A stretch of 42,909 nt of DNA from Oscillospiraceae bacterium (GCA_009777635.1 WRLK01000026.1:1-42909); one strand, 5' to 3'; positions 33,949-40,992 are shown, counted from the first letter of the stretch. Notes: generated by a model from the letters alone, not told the origin. Program-made: numbers and translations.

Positions 33949-34191
33949 ATGAATATCAATACTGAGAATCTTGTTTCCATCTCGGAGGCTAACCAAAACT
34001 TTTCGAGAGTTGCCCGCCTTGTCGATGAAAAGGGAACTGCTATTATTTTGAAAAACAATGCGCCACGGTATGTACTGCTGGATTACAGCCTGTTTCATCA
34101 AAATGCCGTAGCGGATAATGTTGACGTAGATGCGGCAGCTTCGCGCATATTGGCAAAACATATCAAAGCTTTTGAGGAATTGGCGAAATGA
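33949..34191 (+). CDS. phd: Phd/YefM-family antitoxin
   Basis: An 80-residue antitoxin with the Phd/YefM N-terminal fold (NLVSISEANQNFSRVARLVDEKGTAIILKNN) and a helical C-terminus that would wrap the toxin (AASRILAKHIKAFEEL). The ATG at 33949 has AGGAG nine bases upstream and is preferred over one seven codons earlier. Its stop overlaps the doc start by four bases (ATGA). It would also repress the operon. Confidence 0.9.
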   Translation: MNINTENLVSISEANQNFSRVARLVDEKGTAIILKNNAPRYVLLDYSLFHQNAVADNVDVDAAASRILAKHIKAFEELAK

Positions 34192-34565
34192 TAACGCTTA
34201 ATAAAGAACAAATAAAACGGCTTCATAAAAAGTTGTTGGATGCAACGGGCGGCTTGGACGGAATCCGTGATGAAGCTATGTTGGATTCGGCATTGTCCGT
34301 TGCGTTTCATACTTTTGACGGAATAGAGCTTTATCCATCTACGGCGGCGAAAATTGCGCGTACTGTATATGGCCTTGTATGTAATCATCCATTTGCAGAT
34401 GGCAATAAGCGTATTGGCACCTATGTGATGATGGTGCTTTTAGAGCTTAACCATATCGAAGCTGATTTTACTGATGATGACATAATCCGGATTGGGTTGA
34501 AGCTTGCGGATGGGAAAATGAGTGACAAACAGTTGCTTGATTTGATATTGGAACGCTCAAAATAA
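34188..34565 (+). CDS. doc: Doc toxin, Fic-fold (death on curing)
   Basis: A 125-residue Doc-type toxin. The Fic motif HPFADGNKRIGT lies near residue 66, and GLDGIRDEAMLDSAL near the N-terminus is the usual Doc start. Doc proteins phosphorylate EF-Tu and stop translation; the motif here has Asp-Gly before NKR, as in several chromosomal Doc relatives. Co-translated with phd. The pair lies between the xre-side regulatory region and the transfer operon, on the opposite strand to the operon. Confidence 0.9.
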   Translation: MITLNKEQIKRLHKKLLDATGGLDGIRDEAMLDSALSVAFHTFDGIELYPSTAAKIARTVYGLVCNHPFADGNKRIGTYVMMVLLELNHIEADFTDDDIIRIGLKLADGKMSDKQLLDLILERSK

Positions 34566-34636
34566 CTATCTTAATTAACAACAATTTTTCACATAGCAAG
34601 GGTTTCGCAGCCGTTGTTGTTTTTTTATCTGGCCCT

Positions 34637-34668
34637 CCCCGCCTCGGCTAAATGCCGGGGCGCTTTTT
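34637..34668 (+). terminator. Terminator downstream of phd-doc
   Basis: A G+C-rich hairpin (CGGC-TAAAT-GCCG, extended by C-rich and G-rich arms) is followed by CGCTTTTTTG. The rest of the 450-bp gap up to xre holds many GTTGT-type runs and the regulatory sites listed separately. Confidence 0.7.
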
Positions 34669-34898
34669 TGTTGTCGCTTGCAAACCTGTTGTTTCGGTTG
34701 TTGCCGGTTTTGCTTCGGCAATAAATATAAACAATCGTTCGCTACAAGTTTTTGTCCGTTTGTTGAAGTGCAACAGATTTTATTTTCAATATTATTGAAT
34801 TAATATGATTTTTACTCAGATCTAGTGAAATATGTTGCGGTTATTGTAGTTTTGTTGTTTATCAGCTACGGTTATGAATTAAAAGGTCGCTATAATTT

Positions 34899-34927
34899 AT
34901 AATATGTTAAGTTACCTGACATGTCAA
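34899..34927 (-). promoter_or_regulatory. Leftward promoter with operator-like spacer, candidate transfer-operon promoter
   Basis: On the minus strand TTGACA (34922-34927) and TATTAT (34899-34904) are exactly 17 bp apart. The spacer is TGTTAAGTTACCTGAC, half of a direct repeat whose other copy flanks the xre promoter. It points toward the transfer operon, with phd-doc in between on the other strand. Confidence 0.65.
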
Positions 34928-34960
34928 TTCTATTATATAATTATTGTTAAGTTTCCTAAC
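34905..34960. promoter_or_regulatory. Two direct operator-like repeats, 40 bp apart
   Basis: TGTTAAGTTACCTGAC (34905-34920) and TGTTAAGTTTCCTAAC (34945-34960) match at 14 of 16 positions and start 40 bp apart, close to four helical turns. One lies in the spacer of the leftward promoter, the other directly upstream of the xre -35. They are good candidates for binding sites of the XRE repressor. Confidence 0.65.
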
Positions 34961-34966
34961 CTACGC

Positions 34967-34995
34967 TTGAGACTGTTGTGCAATTTCACTATTAT
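34967..34995 (+). promoter_or_regulatory. Promoter of xre
   Basis: TTGAGA (34967-34972) and TATTAT (34990-34995) are 17 bp apart, about 20 bp before the xre start. The operator-like CCTAACCTACGC abuts the -35. Confidence 0.65.
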
Positions 34996-35015
34996 TGATA
35001 TTAGGAGGCTTGCAC

Positions 35016-35405
35016 ATGAATAACATTAAAAAATTAAGAGCAAAAAATGATATAAAACAAGCCGAGTTAGCGAAATATCTGAATGTGTCGCGGGGAACAT
35101 TGTCGCATTGGGAACAAGAAAAGTATGATATTGACAATAAAAGCCTTCTAAAGCTCGCCGATTACTTTAACGTTACAATCGATTACATACTAGGACGTAT
35201 CGACAACCACGCTGGCTACAACGATAAAGAGAGAGCCCCCATCCAAGATGAGACTCTGAATTACACCCTCCTCGAACGGTCCCATATAGAAAAATACCGC
35301 CAACTGAACCTGGAGGGTCAGCGGCGGGTAGATGAATATACGGAAGATTTAGTTGACAGCGGAAAATATAAAAAATGTGATTCCATTTCCGATGTGGCGA
35401 ATTAA
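35016..35405 (+). CDS. XRE-family repressor of the ICE
   Basis: A 129-residue Cro/C1-type regulator with a helix-turn-helix at residues 5-62 (NDIKQAELAKYLNVSRGTLSHWEQ, then LLKLADYFNVTIDYILGR) and a helical C-terminal part that probably dimerises. No RecA-cleavable or ImmA-type protease domain is present. The ATG at 35016 has AGGAGG seven bases upstream. Repeats at both divergent promoters, and a related site in the integrase promoter, suggest it holds transfer and excision genes silent; this is inference. Confidence 0.85.
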   Translation: MNNIKKLRAKNDIKQAELAKYLNVSRGTLSHWEQEKYDIDNKSLLKLADYFNVTIDYILGRIDNHAGYNDKERAPIQDETLNYTLLERSHIEKYRQLNLEGQRRVDEYTEDLVDSGKYKKCDSISDVAN

Positions 35406-35427
35406 TAGGAAATAGGATGAAAAAATC

Positions 35428-35467
35428 CCGCATAGCTTACCCGGCACGGGCGGGTTGCTTTTTTGCG
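35428..35467 (+). terminator. Terminator after xre
   Basis: CCCGC and GCGGG arms enclose an 18-base loop and are followed by TTGCTTTTTTG. It separates xre from the membrane-protein gene downstream. Confidence 0.6.
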
Positions 35468-35506
35468 TTCAGTAACGCTATGACATCAAACGGGAGGATG
35501 ATAAAA

Positions 35507-36463
35507 ATGTCTCGATTTCATGTTAATGTCAAAAACGACAAAGAAAACAAAGAGGATGTTATAGAATATTTACGTATTGTAGGTATGTTGGAATGGATGA
35601 AAATGGACCTGAATCGGGAATTTTGCGAAGTGGACAACGAGAGGCAACATCTTTATGAAAAGCGTGATTATGAGAGCCAGCTAACTGAACCGGCAGCTTA
35701 CTACAAAGGAAAATTACTAAAAACATTAAAGTCAAGCATAGTAGTTGGAATTGTTTTTTGGATAGTGTGGGTATTTTTAATACTTCCTTATCTGTTTAGA
35801 AACATTCCAATGCTTGATAGGGTTGACGAGGTAACTTCAAGTGACGGAAGTCTGTATACTTTTCTGTTTATCATCTTCTACATTCTTCCCTTTATCGCTG
35901 CGGTGGTTTTTTGGTTGCTCCGTTCCAAAACATTCAAGCACTTCCGCCTACATATTAAAAATTTTATTGCCTTTAACGCACAAGAAAAGCAGCGCCTGAA
36001 AAACGCGCCAAATCAAGACGCTGAACTGGATAACAGAGGTTCTGCATTGATTAATTTGTTTAATAGAACTGAATATCTGCTGGAAGAAGCTTATAGCCTC
36101 AACATATTGCACCCTAAGTACCGGAACCTCAACGCCGTTTTCACAATGTTCGACTACTTTCAGGCCGGCAGCGTAGATACATTAAAAGAGGCTATCAATA
36201 AATTTGACAACGAGTCTAGGCTTGACAAAATCATAGACCGGTTAGGTGACATAAATGAAACTATGCGTAGAATATATGATGAGATGCAATATCAAACCCA
36301 GCTCTTGGAACGAAATCATGCACTGTCCCGACAGCAGCTTGAATACACAAGAATAACAGCTGAAAATACAAAAAAGATAGCTAGAAATACTCAGATTACC
36401 GCATTAAATACCAGTTTGTTGCTACTTATAGAAGATTCGCGAGAATGGCGTAGGGGTTACTGA
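35507..36463 (+). CDS. Two-helix membrane protein, unknown
   Basis: A 318-residue protein: about 80 charged cytoplasmic residues, two membrane helices (IVVGIVFWIVWVFLILPYL near 77-97 and FLFIIFYILPFIAAVVFWLL near 118-138), then about 170 mostly helical cytoplasmic residues with a coiled coil (LDKIIDRLGDINETMRRIYD) near the end. The ATG at 35507 has GGAGG nine bases upstream; longer frames from 35417 would run through the terminator hairpin. Family not recognised. Its architecture suggests a membrane-tethered helical bundle. Confidence 0.7.
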   Translation: MSRFHVNVKNDKENKEDVIEYLRIVGMLEWMKMDLNREFCEVDNERQHLYEKRDYESQLTEPAAYYKGKLLKTLKSSIVVGIVFWIVWVFLILPYLFRNIPMLDRVDEVTSSDGSLYTFLFIIFYILPFIAAVVFWLLRSKTFKHFRLHIKNFIAFNAQEKQRLKNAPNQDAELDNRGSALINLFNRTEYLLEEAYSLNILHPKYRNLNAVFTMFDYFQAGSVDTLKEAINKFDNESRLDKIIDRLGDINETMRRIYDEMQYQTQLLERNHALSRQQLEYTRITAENTKKIARNTQITALNTSLLLLIEDSREWRRGY

Positions 36464-36521
36464 TTTATAGTGGCAACGATATCAACTACTACAGAATCGA
36501 CAAACCGGAAGAAAAAGAACA

Positions 36522-36537
36522 ACCCGCCGAAGCGGGT
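36522..36537 (+). terminator. Short hairpin after the membrane-protein gene
   Basis: ACCCGC-CGAA-GCGGGT is a compact stem-loop directly before the strong promoter at 36539. It may end the membrane-protein transcript, though the T-run is poor. Confidence 0.5.
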
Positions 36538-36538
36538 G

Positions 36539-36567
36539 TTGACAATTTGATATTATGCGGTTATAAT
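36539..36567 (+). promoter_or_regulatory. Consensus promoter of antisense antitoxin RNA
   Basis: TTGACA (36539-36544) and TATAAT (36562-36567) are 17 bp apart: a perfect sigma-A consensus. No coding gene follows; it drives the RNA at 36575-36660. Confidence 0.85.
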
Positions 36568-36574
36568 GTAGATA

Positions 36575-36660
36575 TAAAGGCGTTGCCGGTAAACGGTTAG
36601 CCCAAAAGAGTGATTAAGAAATAACCGCTACATTTGGACGATGGGGCGGTTATTTCCTTT
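36575..36660 (+). ncRNA. Candidate antisense RNA antitoxin of the holin-like toxin
   Basis: A transcript of about 85 nt from the 36539 promoter would end at the 11-bp terminator hairpin (36618-36628 with 36646-36656) followed by TTTCCTTTT. It is complementary to the 3' end of the toxin mRNA, including the last codons of the toxin gene. This is the arrangement of TxpA/RatA-type type I toxin-antitoxin pairs. Confidence 0.65.
36618..36656. terminator. Shared bidirectional terminator of toxin mRNA and antisense RNA
   Basis: GAAATAACCGC and GCGGTTATTTC form a perfect 11-bp stem with a 17-base loop. It is used from both sides, and the toxin stop codon lies within one arm. Confidence 0.75.
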
Positions 36661-36727
36661 TGCCTATGTACTCTATCATTAATGCTGCGAACGCAATCAT
36701 CAATACTAAAGTCTCATATACGGACAA
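36650..36727 (-). CDS. Holin-like type I toxin peptide (25 aa)
   Basis: A TTG start at 36727, behind AGGGGGTG, opens a 25-codon frame: MSVYETLVLMIAFAALM, then a short polar end with IGKRK. The (M)xxYExLxLMIxF start is the signature of Firmicute putative holin-like toxins (TxpA/BsrG-type neighbours). The peptide would insert in the membrane when over-produced. A promoter (36786-36814) lies upstream. The ribosome binding site can pair with CACCACCC just 5' of it, forming a hairpin that would limit translation. The antisense RNA covers the 3' end. Confidence 0.75.
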   Translation of the reverse strand: MSVYETLVLMIAFAALMIEYIGKRK

Positions 36728-36785
36728 ATGGCCTCACCCCCTTTCGGGTGGTGTGGCTAACCGCCTACCGTTGTGGCAACGCCTG

Positions 36786-36814
36786 CATATATTTTAAGCG
36801 CAGATTATTGTCAA
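36786..36814 (-). promoter_or_regulatory. Promoter of the holin-like toxin gene
   Basis: On the minus strand TTGACA (36809-36814) and TATATG (36786-36791) are 17 bp apart, leaving a leader of about 50 nt before the toxin start. Confidence 0.65.
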
Positions 36815-36850
36815 TGCATGGCAATGGACGATCATACGAAACAGAAAAGT

Positions 36851-36883
36851 AACCCCGCGGAGGCGACCGGCGACCGCGGGGTT
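36851..36883. terminator. Strong terminator
   Basis: AACCCCGCGG and CCGCGGGGTT form a perfect 10-bp G+C-rich stem, followed on the plus strand by TTCTTTT. It separates the toxin locus from the leftward lipoprotein gene and can work both ways. The ~100 bp between it and the lipoprotein stop are G+C-rich with no gene seen. Confidence 0.8.
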
Positions 36884-36983
36884 TTCTTTTGGGCTGGTTA
36901 TCGCGGCCGGCAATTCCTTCGAGATATACGCGGCGGCCGCCTTCGACCCAGAGCTCCCGCTCGATGGGCGACGTCAAAAATAT

Positions 36984-38141
36984 TTACGGCTGGATTTCCT
37001 GGATTTCATAATTCGCTTTTATTGCTGATATTGCTTCTCTGTAAAGTTTATCAAAATCTTCAGCAGCGACTCTTTTATAACTGTATGGATAAGAAACAAC
37101 CTTTACCTCTGTATTTCCATCTGCTTTTAGTACAGCGTTTTCAAATATTACCGCCATATATGCACTTCTAGTAAATGGCTCCTCTGTTTCTGTAATATGA
37201 GCGGTAATTCTGTAGACAAGATAAATTCGATTCATTTCTTTTAGACGTGATTCTCCTTGCTTCAACGTGGACAAATATATATTTGTTAGCTCCGGTGTAT
37301 CAAAATTCGCATTTAAGATTTCTTCTCTTTCTTTCCACCCTAGAGTGTATTCACCAAGTCTTGCCAGTTTTTTTATTATATCACGGTATTGATTGGCGCA
37401 ATCACTTTCAATAAGGTCAACCGCTTCGCGCTTCATCCAGTCAAGGGCTTCCTGGCTGACCTCGCTAAAATCCATTATGTATTTATCGACGCCTTCGACC
37501 GTAAATTCCTTACTTATCGTATCCGGCATGATATATCCGTCTCTTTCCAGCCTTTCGTCAGAAACATTAGCCGTGACAGTAACTACATCGCCTATACGTA
37601 AATTTTGGTGCGGTTCGATATTATATCCAATGTCACGAACATACTGCTGCCCGGAGCGGTTGAAGACCCTTGCTTTAACATCCGGTGAAATTCCCTCAAA
37701 CACAACCTCTATTTCCACGAACAAATCAATCTCTTTTGCCTCTTGTAGGCCGGAAACCGTATAAGTAAACTCTGTGTTCTCAAGCTTGATATTTGCTTCT
37801 TTCATCAAGGTTTCATCGTATGTAGCTTTGATTTGGACATCTTCACCGTTGGAGAAACCCTCGATCTTTCCGGAAGCAACCTCGTAACGAATAGAATTTA
37901 GAGCTTTTTCAAATAAAATTGCTTTTTGCATGTCATTATTGTTGCTTTCCGCAAATTCGTTCACAAGCCTGGCAATCGCGGAATCAGATGATACTAATTG
38001 GATTTTACCCTTTGTGTCAAGGCCTTCAAATCTTACGGACGCGAGTACTTGTGCGTCGACGGTGGATCCACCGCCTCCCCCGCAGCCGACGATAAATGAT
38101 ATTGCCATTGATAAAAGAATTACGAATACAGCTTTTTTCAT
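36984..38141 (-). CDS. Lipoprotein, unknown
   Basis: A 385-residue lipoprotein. The signal peptide ends in lipobox FIVGC (Cys at residue 20), then a Gly-rich spacer. The mature part is mixed alpha/beta: a region of beta strands near residues 110-240 (FTYTVSGLQEAKEIDLFVEIEV, GDVVTVTANVSDERL) may form one or two Ig-like or transthyretin-like folds, and the C-terminal ~150 residues include IYLVYRITAHITETEEPFTRS. It is monocistronic and faces the parA promoter region. No family recognised. GGGGAG lies seven bases before the ATG. Confidence 0.75.
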   Translation of the reverse strand: MKKAVFVILLSMAISFIVGCGGGGGSTVDAQVLASVRFEGLDTKGKIQLVSSDSAIARLVNEFAESNNNDMQKAILFEKALNSIRYEVASGKIEGFSNGEDVQIKATYDETLMKEANIKLENTEFTYTVSGLQEAKEIDLFVEIEVVFEGISPDVKARVFNRSGQQYVRDIGYNIEPHQNLRIGDVVTVTANVSDERLERDGYIMPDTISKEFTVEGVDKYIMDFSEVSQEALDWMKREAVDLIESDCANQYRDIIKKLARLGEYTLGWKEREEILNANFDTPELTNIYLSTLKQGESRLKEMNRIYLVYRITAHITETEEPFTRSAYMAVIFENAVLKADGNTEVKVVSYPYSYKRVAAEDFDKLYREAISAIKANYEIQEIQP

Positions 38142-38239
38142 GTTGCGTCTCCCCTCGTATGATTTATTTTCTGCTTACCTAATTATATAATGAAATACAA
38201 TTAGACGCAAATTTCGACATCCATTCGTATGCAGAAGTA

Positions 38240-38384
38240 ATATATTAATGTATATATAATTATATATATTATTCCGTTGTTTTCAATATGCAATATTAAT
38301 GATTATTTATATATATTATTGTCTATAAATTATATTTATTTTTTAATTTAAATGTTATATAATATTATATATACATTAATATAT
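38240..38384. repeat. AT-rich region with perfect 21-bp inverted repeat, candidate centromere/operator of parA
   Basis: The ~245 bp before parA are extremely A+T-rich. The 21 bp at 38240-38260 and at 38364-38384 are perfect inverted copies (core TTAATGTATATATAA). Type Ib ParA loci usually carry their centromere and autoregulatory sites just upstream of parA, so this is a candidate parS. Low complexity makes chance matches easier, which lowers confidence. Confidence 0.5.
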
Positions 38385-38406
38385 ATAATAATCAGGGGGT
38401 TGCTTC

Positions 38407-39171
38407 ATGGCTAAAATAATTGCAGTCGCAAACCAAAAAGGCGGCATCGGTAAAACTACCACGGCTATAGCCCTATCTACAGGGTTTGCCCGGAAAGGTT
38501 TCAAAACATTATTGATTGATGCAGACCCACAGTCCAACGCTTCAGATACTTTTAAAGCGGATGTAGAAAATTCTTTGACCCTGCAAGACGTCTTCGAAGG
38601 TGTTCCTATAAAGGAAGCTATTCAAAAAACCGAGATAGGAGATATTGTCCCTGGGGATTTGCGGTTATCAAATGCGGACCGCTTATATAGCAACAGCCCA
38701 AAAGGGTTCTACATCCTAAAAGAAGCCCTTACTCCGGTTCTGAAGTCTTATAAATATATCATTATTGACACGCCGCCAAGCTTGGGAGTAATGACGCTAA
38801 ACGCCTTAACTGCCGCGGATTCATTGATTATTCCCGTTTTTGCGGAGCGATTCAGCCTGAAAGGGATAGCTCAATTATCAGAGACGATAAACGAGACAAA
38901 AAAGTATAGCAATCCAAATCTTACGATCGATGGCATACTGTTGACCTGCTACGACGGCCGTACGATTTTGGCTCGAACTCTTAAAAACACATTGCAAGAA
39001 TTCTCACAAATGTTAAATACAAAACTGTTCGATACAAAAATAAGGCGCAGCGTCGCCATGGGTGAATCTCAAAACGAGCAGGAAAGCATTTTTAATTACG
39101 CTCCATCCTCGACAACCGCTTTAGACTATGACGCCTTTATTATCGAATATTTGGAAGGAATGAAGAAATAA
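38407..39171 (+). CDS. parA: ParA-family partition ATPase
   Basis: A 254-residue ParA/Soj-type ATPase with deviant Walker A KGGIGKTT at residues 11-18, Walker A' IDADPQSNAS near 38 and Walker B YIIIDTPPSLG near 119. No N-terminal helix-turn-helix is present, so it is of the short type. It would move or position element DNA with its small partner. GGGGG lies seven bases before the ATG. Its stop shares a base with the next start (TAATG). Confidence 0.93.
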   Translation: MAKIIAVANQKGGIGKTTTAIALSTGFARKGFKTLLIDADPQSNASDTFKADVENSLTLQDVFEGVPIKEAIQKTEIGDIVPGDLRLSNADRLYSNSPKGFYILKEALTPVLKSYKYIIIDTPPSLGVMTLNALTAADSLIIPVFAERFSLKGIAQLSETINETKKYSNPNLTIDGILLTCYDGRTILARTLKNTLQEFSQMLNTKLFDTKIRRSVAMGESQNEQESIFNYAPSSTTALDYDAFIIEYLEGMKK

Positions 39172-39500
39172 TGCCGACAAAAAATTTAAAAAATACTGCC
39201 GCGAGTGATTTTTTTAAATCAATGGGCGCCAACCCCAATACTGAAACGGTTGAGACATTGGGCCCGAATACAGGCCACAAGGAAACAGACCTCCGGCAAG
39301 AGGGCAGAAATGAAGCGACCGTCTCGATCAGCTTGCCAAAAAAAAGCAGGGAGGCAAAGCTCATTAGCTTAAGAGTTAATGTAGGAGAATATACGGAATT
39401 TTCAAAAATTGTAAAAGAATTAGGGTATAAAAACAGCGAAGTATTAAACCATTTTATCCGTGATTTTATAAAAGCAAATAGAAAAAAGGGAGGATTATAA
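39171..39500 (+). CDS. Small ParB-like centromere-binding partner
   Basis: A 109-residue protein translated with parA. The N-terminal ~60 residues are polar and probably disordered; the C-terminal part (AKLISLRVNVGEYTEFSKIV, then GYKNSEVLNHFIRDFIK) reads as a ribbon-helix-helix fold. Short ParA proteins often pair with a ribbon-helix-helix ParB of this size (ParG/ParR/Omega-like). The assignment rests mainly on position and the RHH-like tail. Confidence 0.72.
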   Translation: MPTKNLKNTAASDFFKSMGANPNTETVETLGPNTGHKETDLRQEGRNEATVSISLPKKSREAKLISLRVNVGEYTEFSKIVKELGYKNSEVLNHFIRDFIKANRKKGGL

Positions 39501-39501
39501 A

Positions 39502-39582
39502 ATGGTACAGGGTGAACTTATATATTCCGTGGAATCAAAAAGGCTTAATATTGTTAATTTGCATTTTAAAATTGTGCAATAA
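39502..39582 (+). CDS. 26-aa peptide, possible remnant of a DUF5348-like gene
   Basis: An ATG with GGGAGG eight bases upstream follows the parB-like gene by one base and encodes MVQGELIYSVESKRLNIV plus eight residues. The opening (M-x-x-G-x-L-x-Y ... R-x-x-I) resembles the start of DUF5348 proteins found on similar elements, which are about 70-80 residues, so this may be a truncated copy. It could also be a genuine short peptide. Confidence 0.4.
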   Translation: MVQGELIYSVESKRLNIVNLHFKIVQ

Positions 39583-39631
39583 ATGAGGACACCGCCACCC
39601 CGCAGGGCTCCGAGAATCTATCGGGCGGCCA

Positions 39632-39811
39632 TTACAGCCGCCCGATTGCATCAAGTAATAATTTTTGTAGCCATTCCGGGGGTATGCGTCTGCCAAGCTC
39701 CCAATCTTGTAGGGTGCGGTGCGGTATCCCATAGAGAGCATCGGCAAGTTTTTTTTGCGAAAGCCCGATCTCTAATCTGGCCGTGGCTAATTTAGAGCTA
39801 AATGTATCCAA
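39632..39811 (-). CDS. Small helix-turn-helix protein (59 aa)
   Basis: A TTG start with AGGAGG seven bases upstream opens a 59-codon frame. Residues 10-42 (ATARLEIGLSQKKLADALYG, then PHRTLQDWELGRR) form a clear Cro-like helix-turn-helix; the remainder (IPPEWLQKLLLDAIGRL) is one helix. It is the last gene of a four-gene leftward unit starting at 40992. Such short HTH proteins occur in phages and ICEs as antirepressors or auxiliary regulators. The stop lies inside a GGGCGGC-N7-GCCGCCC hairpin (39623-39643) that may end the transcript. Confidence 0.7.
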   Translation of the reverse strand: MDTFSSKLATARLEIGLSQKKLADALYGIPHRTLQDWELGRRIPPEWLQKLLLDAIGRL

Positions 39812-39821
39812 TATATACCTC

Positions 39822-40325
39822 CTAGTCGCTCCATGATAGTAGTTTCCAGCCCTTCCATTGGCCCACGGGCCGCTTACGCTTGCCCTGCATGGAGTATTTG
39901 ATTTTTACTATCCCATCCCACGCCTGGCGGGCGGCGCCGTCAAAAAGATGCTCGTTTTCCCGGCACCAGTGCAGGAGATTGCGGCACTCGTACACCTTGC
40001 CGTCCGGCGCCTGTATCACCCAATGCTTGGCCCCGTGAAATTCGGGGCCGCGCTGACCGGCCAGAGTAGATTGATATGCCTCGCGACCCTTATCCACAGA
40101 CCCCGAAATTTGCGGCAAATGCGATACATTGAGCCGGTGTTGCTTTACACAGTCTGGATTACCACACGTCTTAGTCTCTGCGGACGGCGGGGAAGAGAAT
40201 TTCTCCCCGCATATCACGCACAATTTGTAGTTTTGCCGCGCAAGCCCCGCGCACTTGTAGGAGCAAAATCTCCTGCGGATCTCCTTAACCTGTTTGCCGC
40301 AAAGCGTACATTTTTTGTTTGTCAT
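39822..40325 (-). CDS. Zinc-finger protein of phage type
   Basis: A 167-residue protein. The N-terminal ~65 residues hold several Cys pairs (CTLCGKQ, FCSYKCAG, LCVICGEKF, CGNPDCVKQH) for two zinc fingers, as in small HNH-like and NUMOD-like DNA-binding proteins. The C-terminal part (HWVIQAPDGKVYECRNLLHWC, then GQWKGWKLLSWSD) resembles a sequence-reading module common beside homing-type nucleases in Firmicute phages, but no nuclease HNH motif is visible. It shares one base with the upstream gene (TAATG). Confidence 0.65.
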   Translation of the reverse strand: MTNKKCTLCGKQVKEIRRRFCSYKCAGLARQNYKLCVICGEKFSSPPSAETKTCGNPDCVKQHRLNVSHLPQISGSVDKGREAYQSTLAGQRGPEFHGAKHWVIQAPDGKVYECRNLLHWCRENEHLFDGAARQAWDGIVKIKYSMQGKRKRPVGQWKGWKLLSWSD

Positions 40326-40582
40326 TAGTAAGCCCTAAACCAATGCCCGCCGCTCTCGGGGGTGTATTGGTAATCTGCGACAAGCTTTAAACCGTCGACC
40401 GGCAGATACTCATTTCCGTGGTCTGTTTCGCCCTCCGACGCTTTGCGCTTGCGATACACAAGGACATAACCGTCAGATTCCGCGTATGTCAAGACCTCGG
40501 CCTTGCTACGGGGGTACTTGTCAACCTCATAGGTAGCGCCAAATCCGCTTACACTGCGGGCGATGATTGTGTAGTTAGCCAT
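40325..40582 (-). CDS. Hypothetical small protein
   Basis: An 85-residue soluble protein (MANYTIIARSVSGFGATYEV...). The start at 40582 has AAGGA seven bases upstream; a longer frame to 40681 would overlap the upstream gene. Two short beta hairpins and a helix are likely (KAEVLTYAESDGYVLVYRKR). No family recognised; it belongs to the leftward unit driven from 41036-41064. Confidence 0.6.
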   Translation of the reverse strand: MANYTIIARSVSGFGATYEVDKYPRSKAEVLTYAESDGYVLVYRKRKASEGETDHGNEYLPVDGLKLVADYQYTPESGGHWFRAY

Positions 40583-40597
40583 AGTTTTGTCCTTTCT

Positions 40598-40619
40598 GCC
40601 GGAGATTAGCCGCTCCGGC
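40598..40619 (-). terminator. Intercistronic hairpin
   Basis: GCCGGAG and CTCCGGC form a perfect 7-bp stem between the first two genes of the leftward unit. There is no T-run on the minus strand, so it probably attenuates or stabilises rather than terminates. Confidence 0.5.
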
Positions 40620-40638
40620 TCGGCTGAAACTCTGAGAG

Positions 40639-40992
40639 CTATATGTTGTATATGCCGTTGAGCTGGGCGGCAATCTTGCATATATCCTGGTCGTGTGGTA
40701 CCTCATACCAGCAAAATCTGCCATCATCGTCCGACTCAATACGGTTAAGCTCTGCGATAACAGATTCTGTGCGCGTTGTGCCGATGTTGATAACTCTGTC
40801 ATCAATGACTATATAGAGCTGGATATTGGCGGTCGGGGGTGCGCTTTTTGCCATGTCCCACATGTTTGCGGCGATTTTGCTGTATGCGGTGTAGTTGACA
40901 TAATCAGATGTATTAACGATTGCGGTGCTTACTTTTGCTTTACCTGCGGTCATGTCGGTGATAATAGTTTTGACCATAACATTGTTTTTCAT
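40639..40992 (-). CDS. Hypothetical protein, first gene of a four-gene unit
   Basis: A 117-residue protein with a beta-rich N-terminal half and a mixed C-terminal half (NIQLYIVIDDRVINIGTTR, then VPHDQDICKIAAQLNGIYNI). GGAGG lies eight bases before the ATG, and a perfect-consensus promoter with an operator-like palindrome lies 45 bp upstream. No family recognised. Confidence 0.65.
   Translation of the reverse strand: MKNNVMVKTIITDMTAGKAKVSTAIVNTSDYVNYTAYSKIAANMWDMAKSAPPTANIQLYIVIDDRVINIGTTRTESVIAELNRIESDDDGRFCWYEVPHDQDICKIAAQLNGIYNI

Noticed and set aside
35417-35506. Longer start for the two-helix membrane protein
   Set aside because: The extra 30 codons run through the terminator hairpin after xre, and the ATG at 35507 has a well-placed GGAGG.
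36463-36600. Plus-strand frame reading YYRIDKPEEKEQPAEAG after the membrane-protein gene
   Set aside because: It has no start codon or ribosome binding site of its own and overlaps the terminator and antisense promoter.
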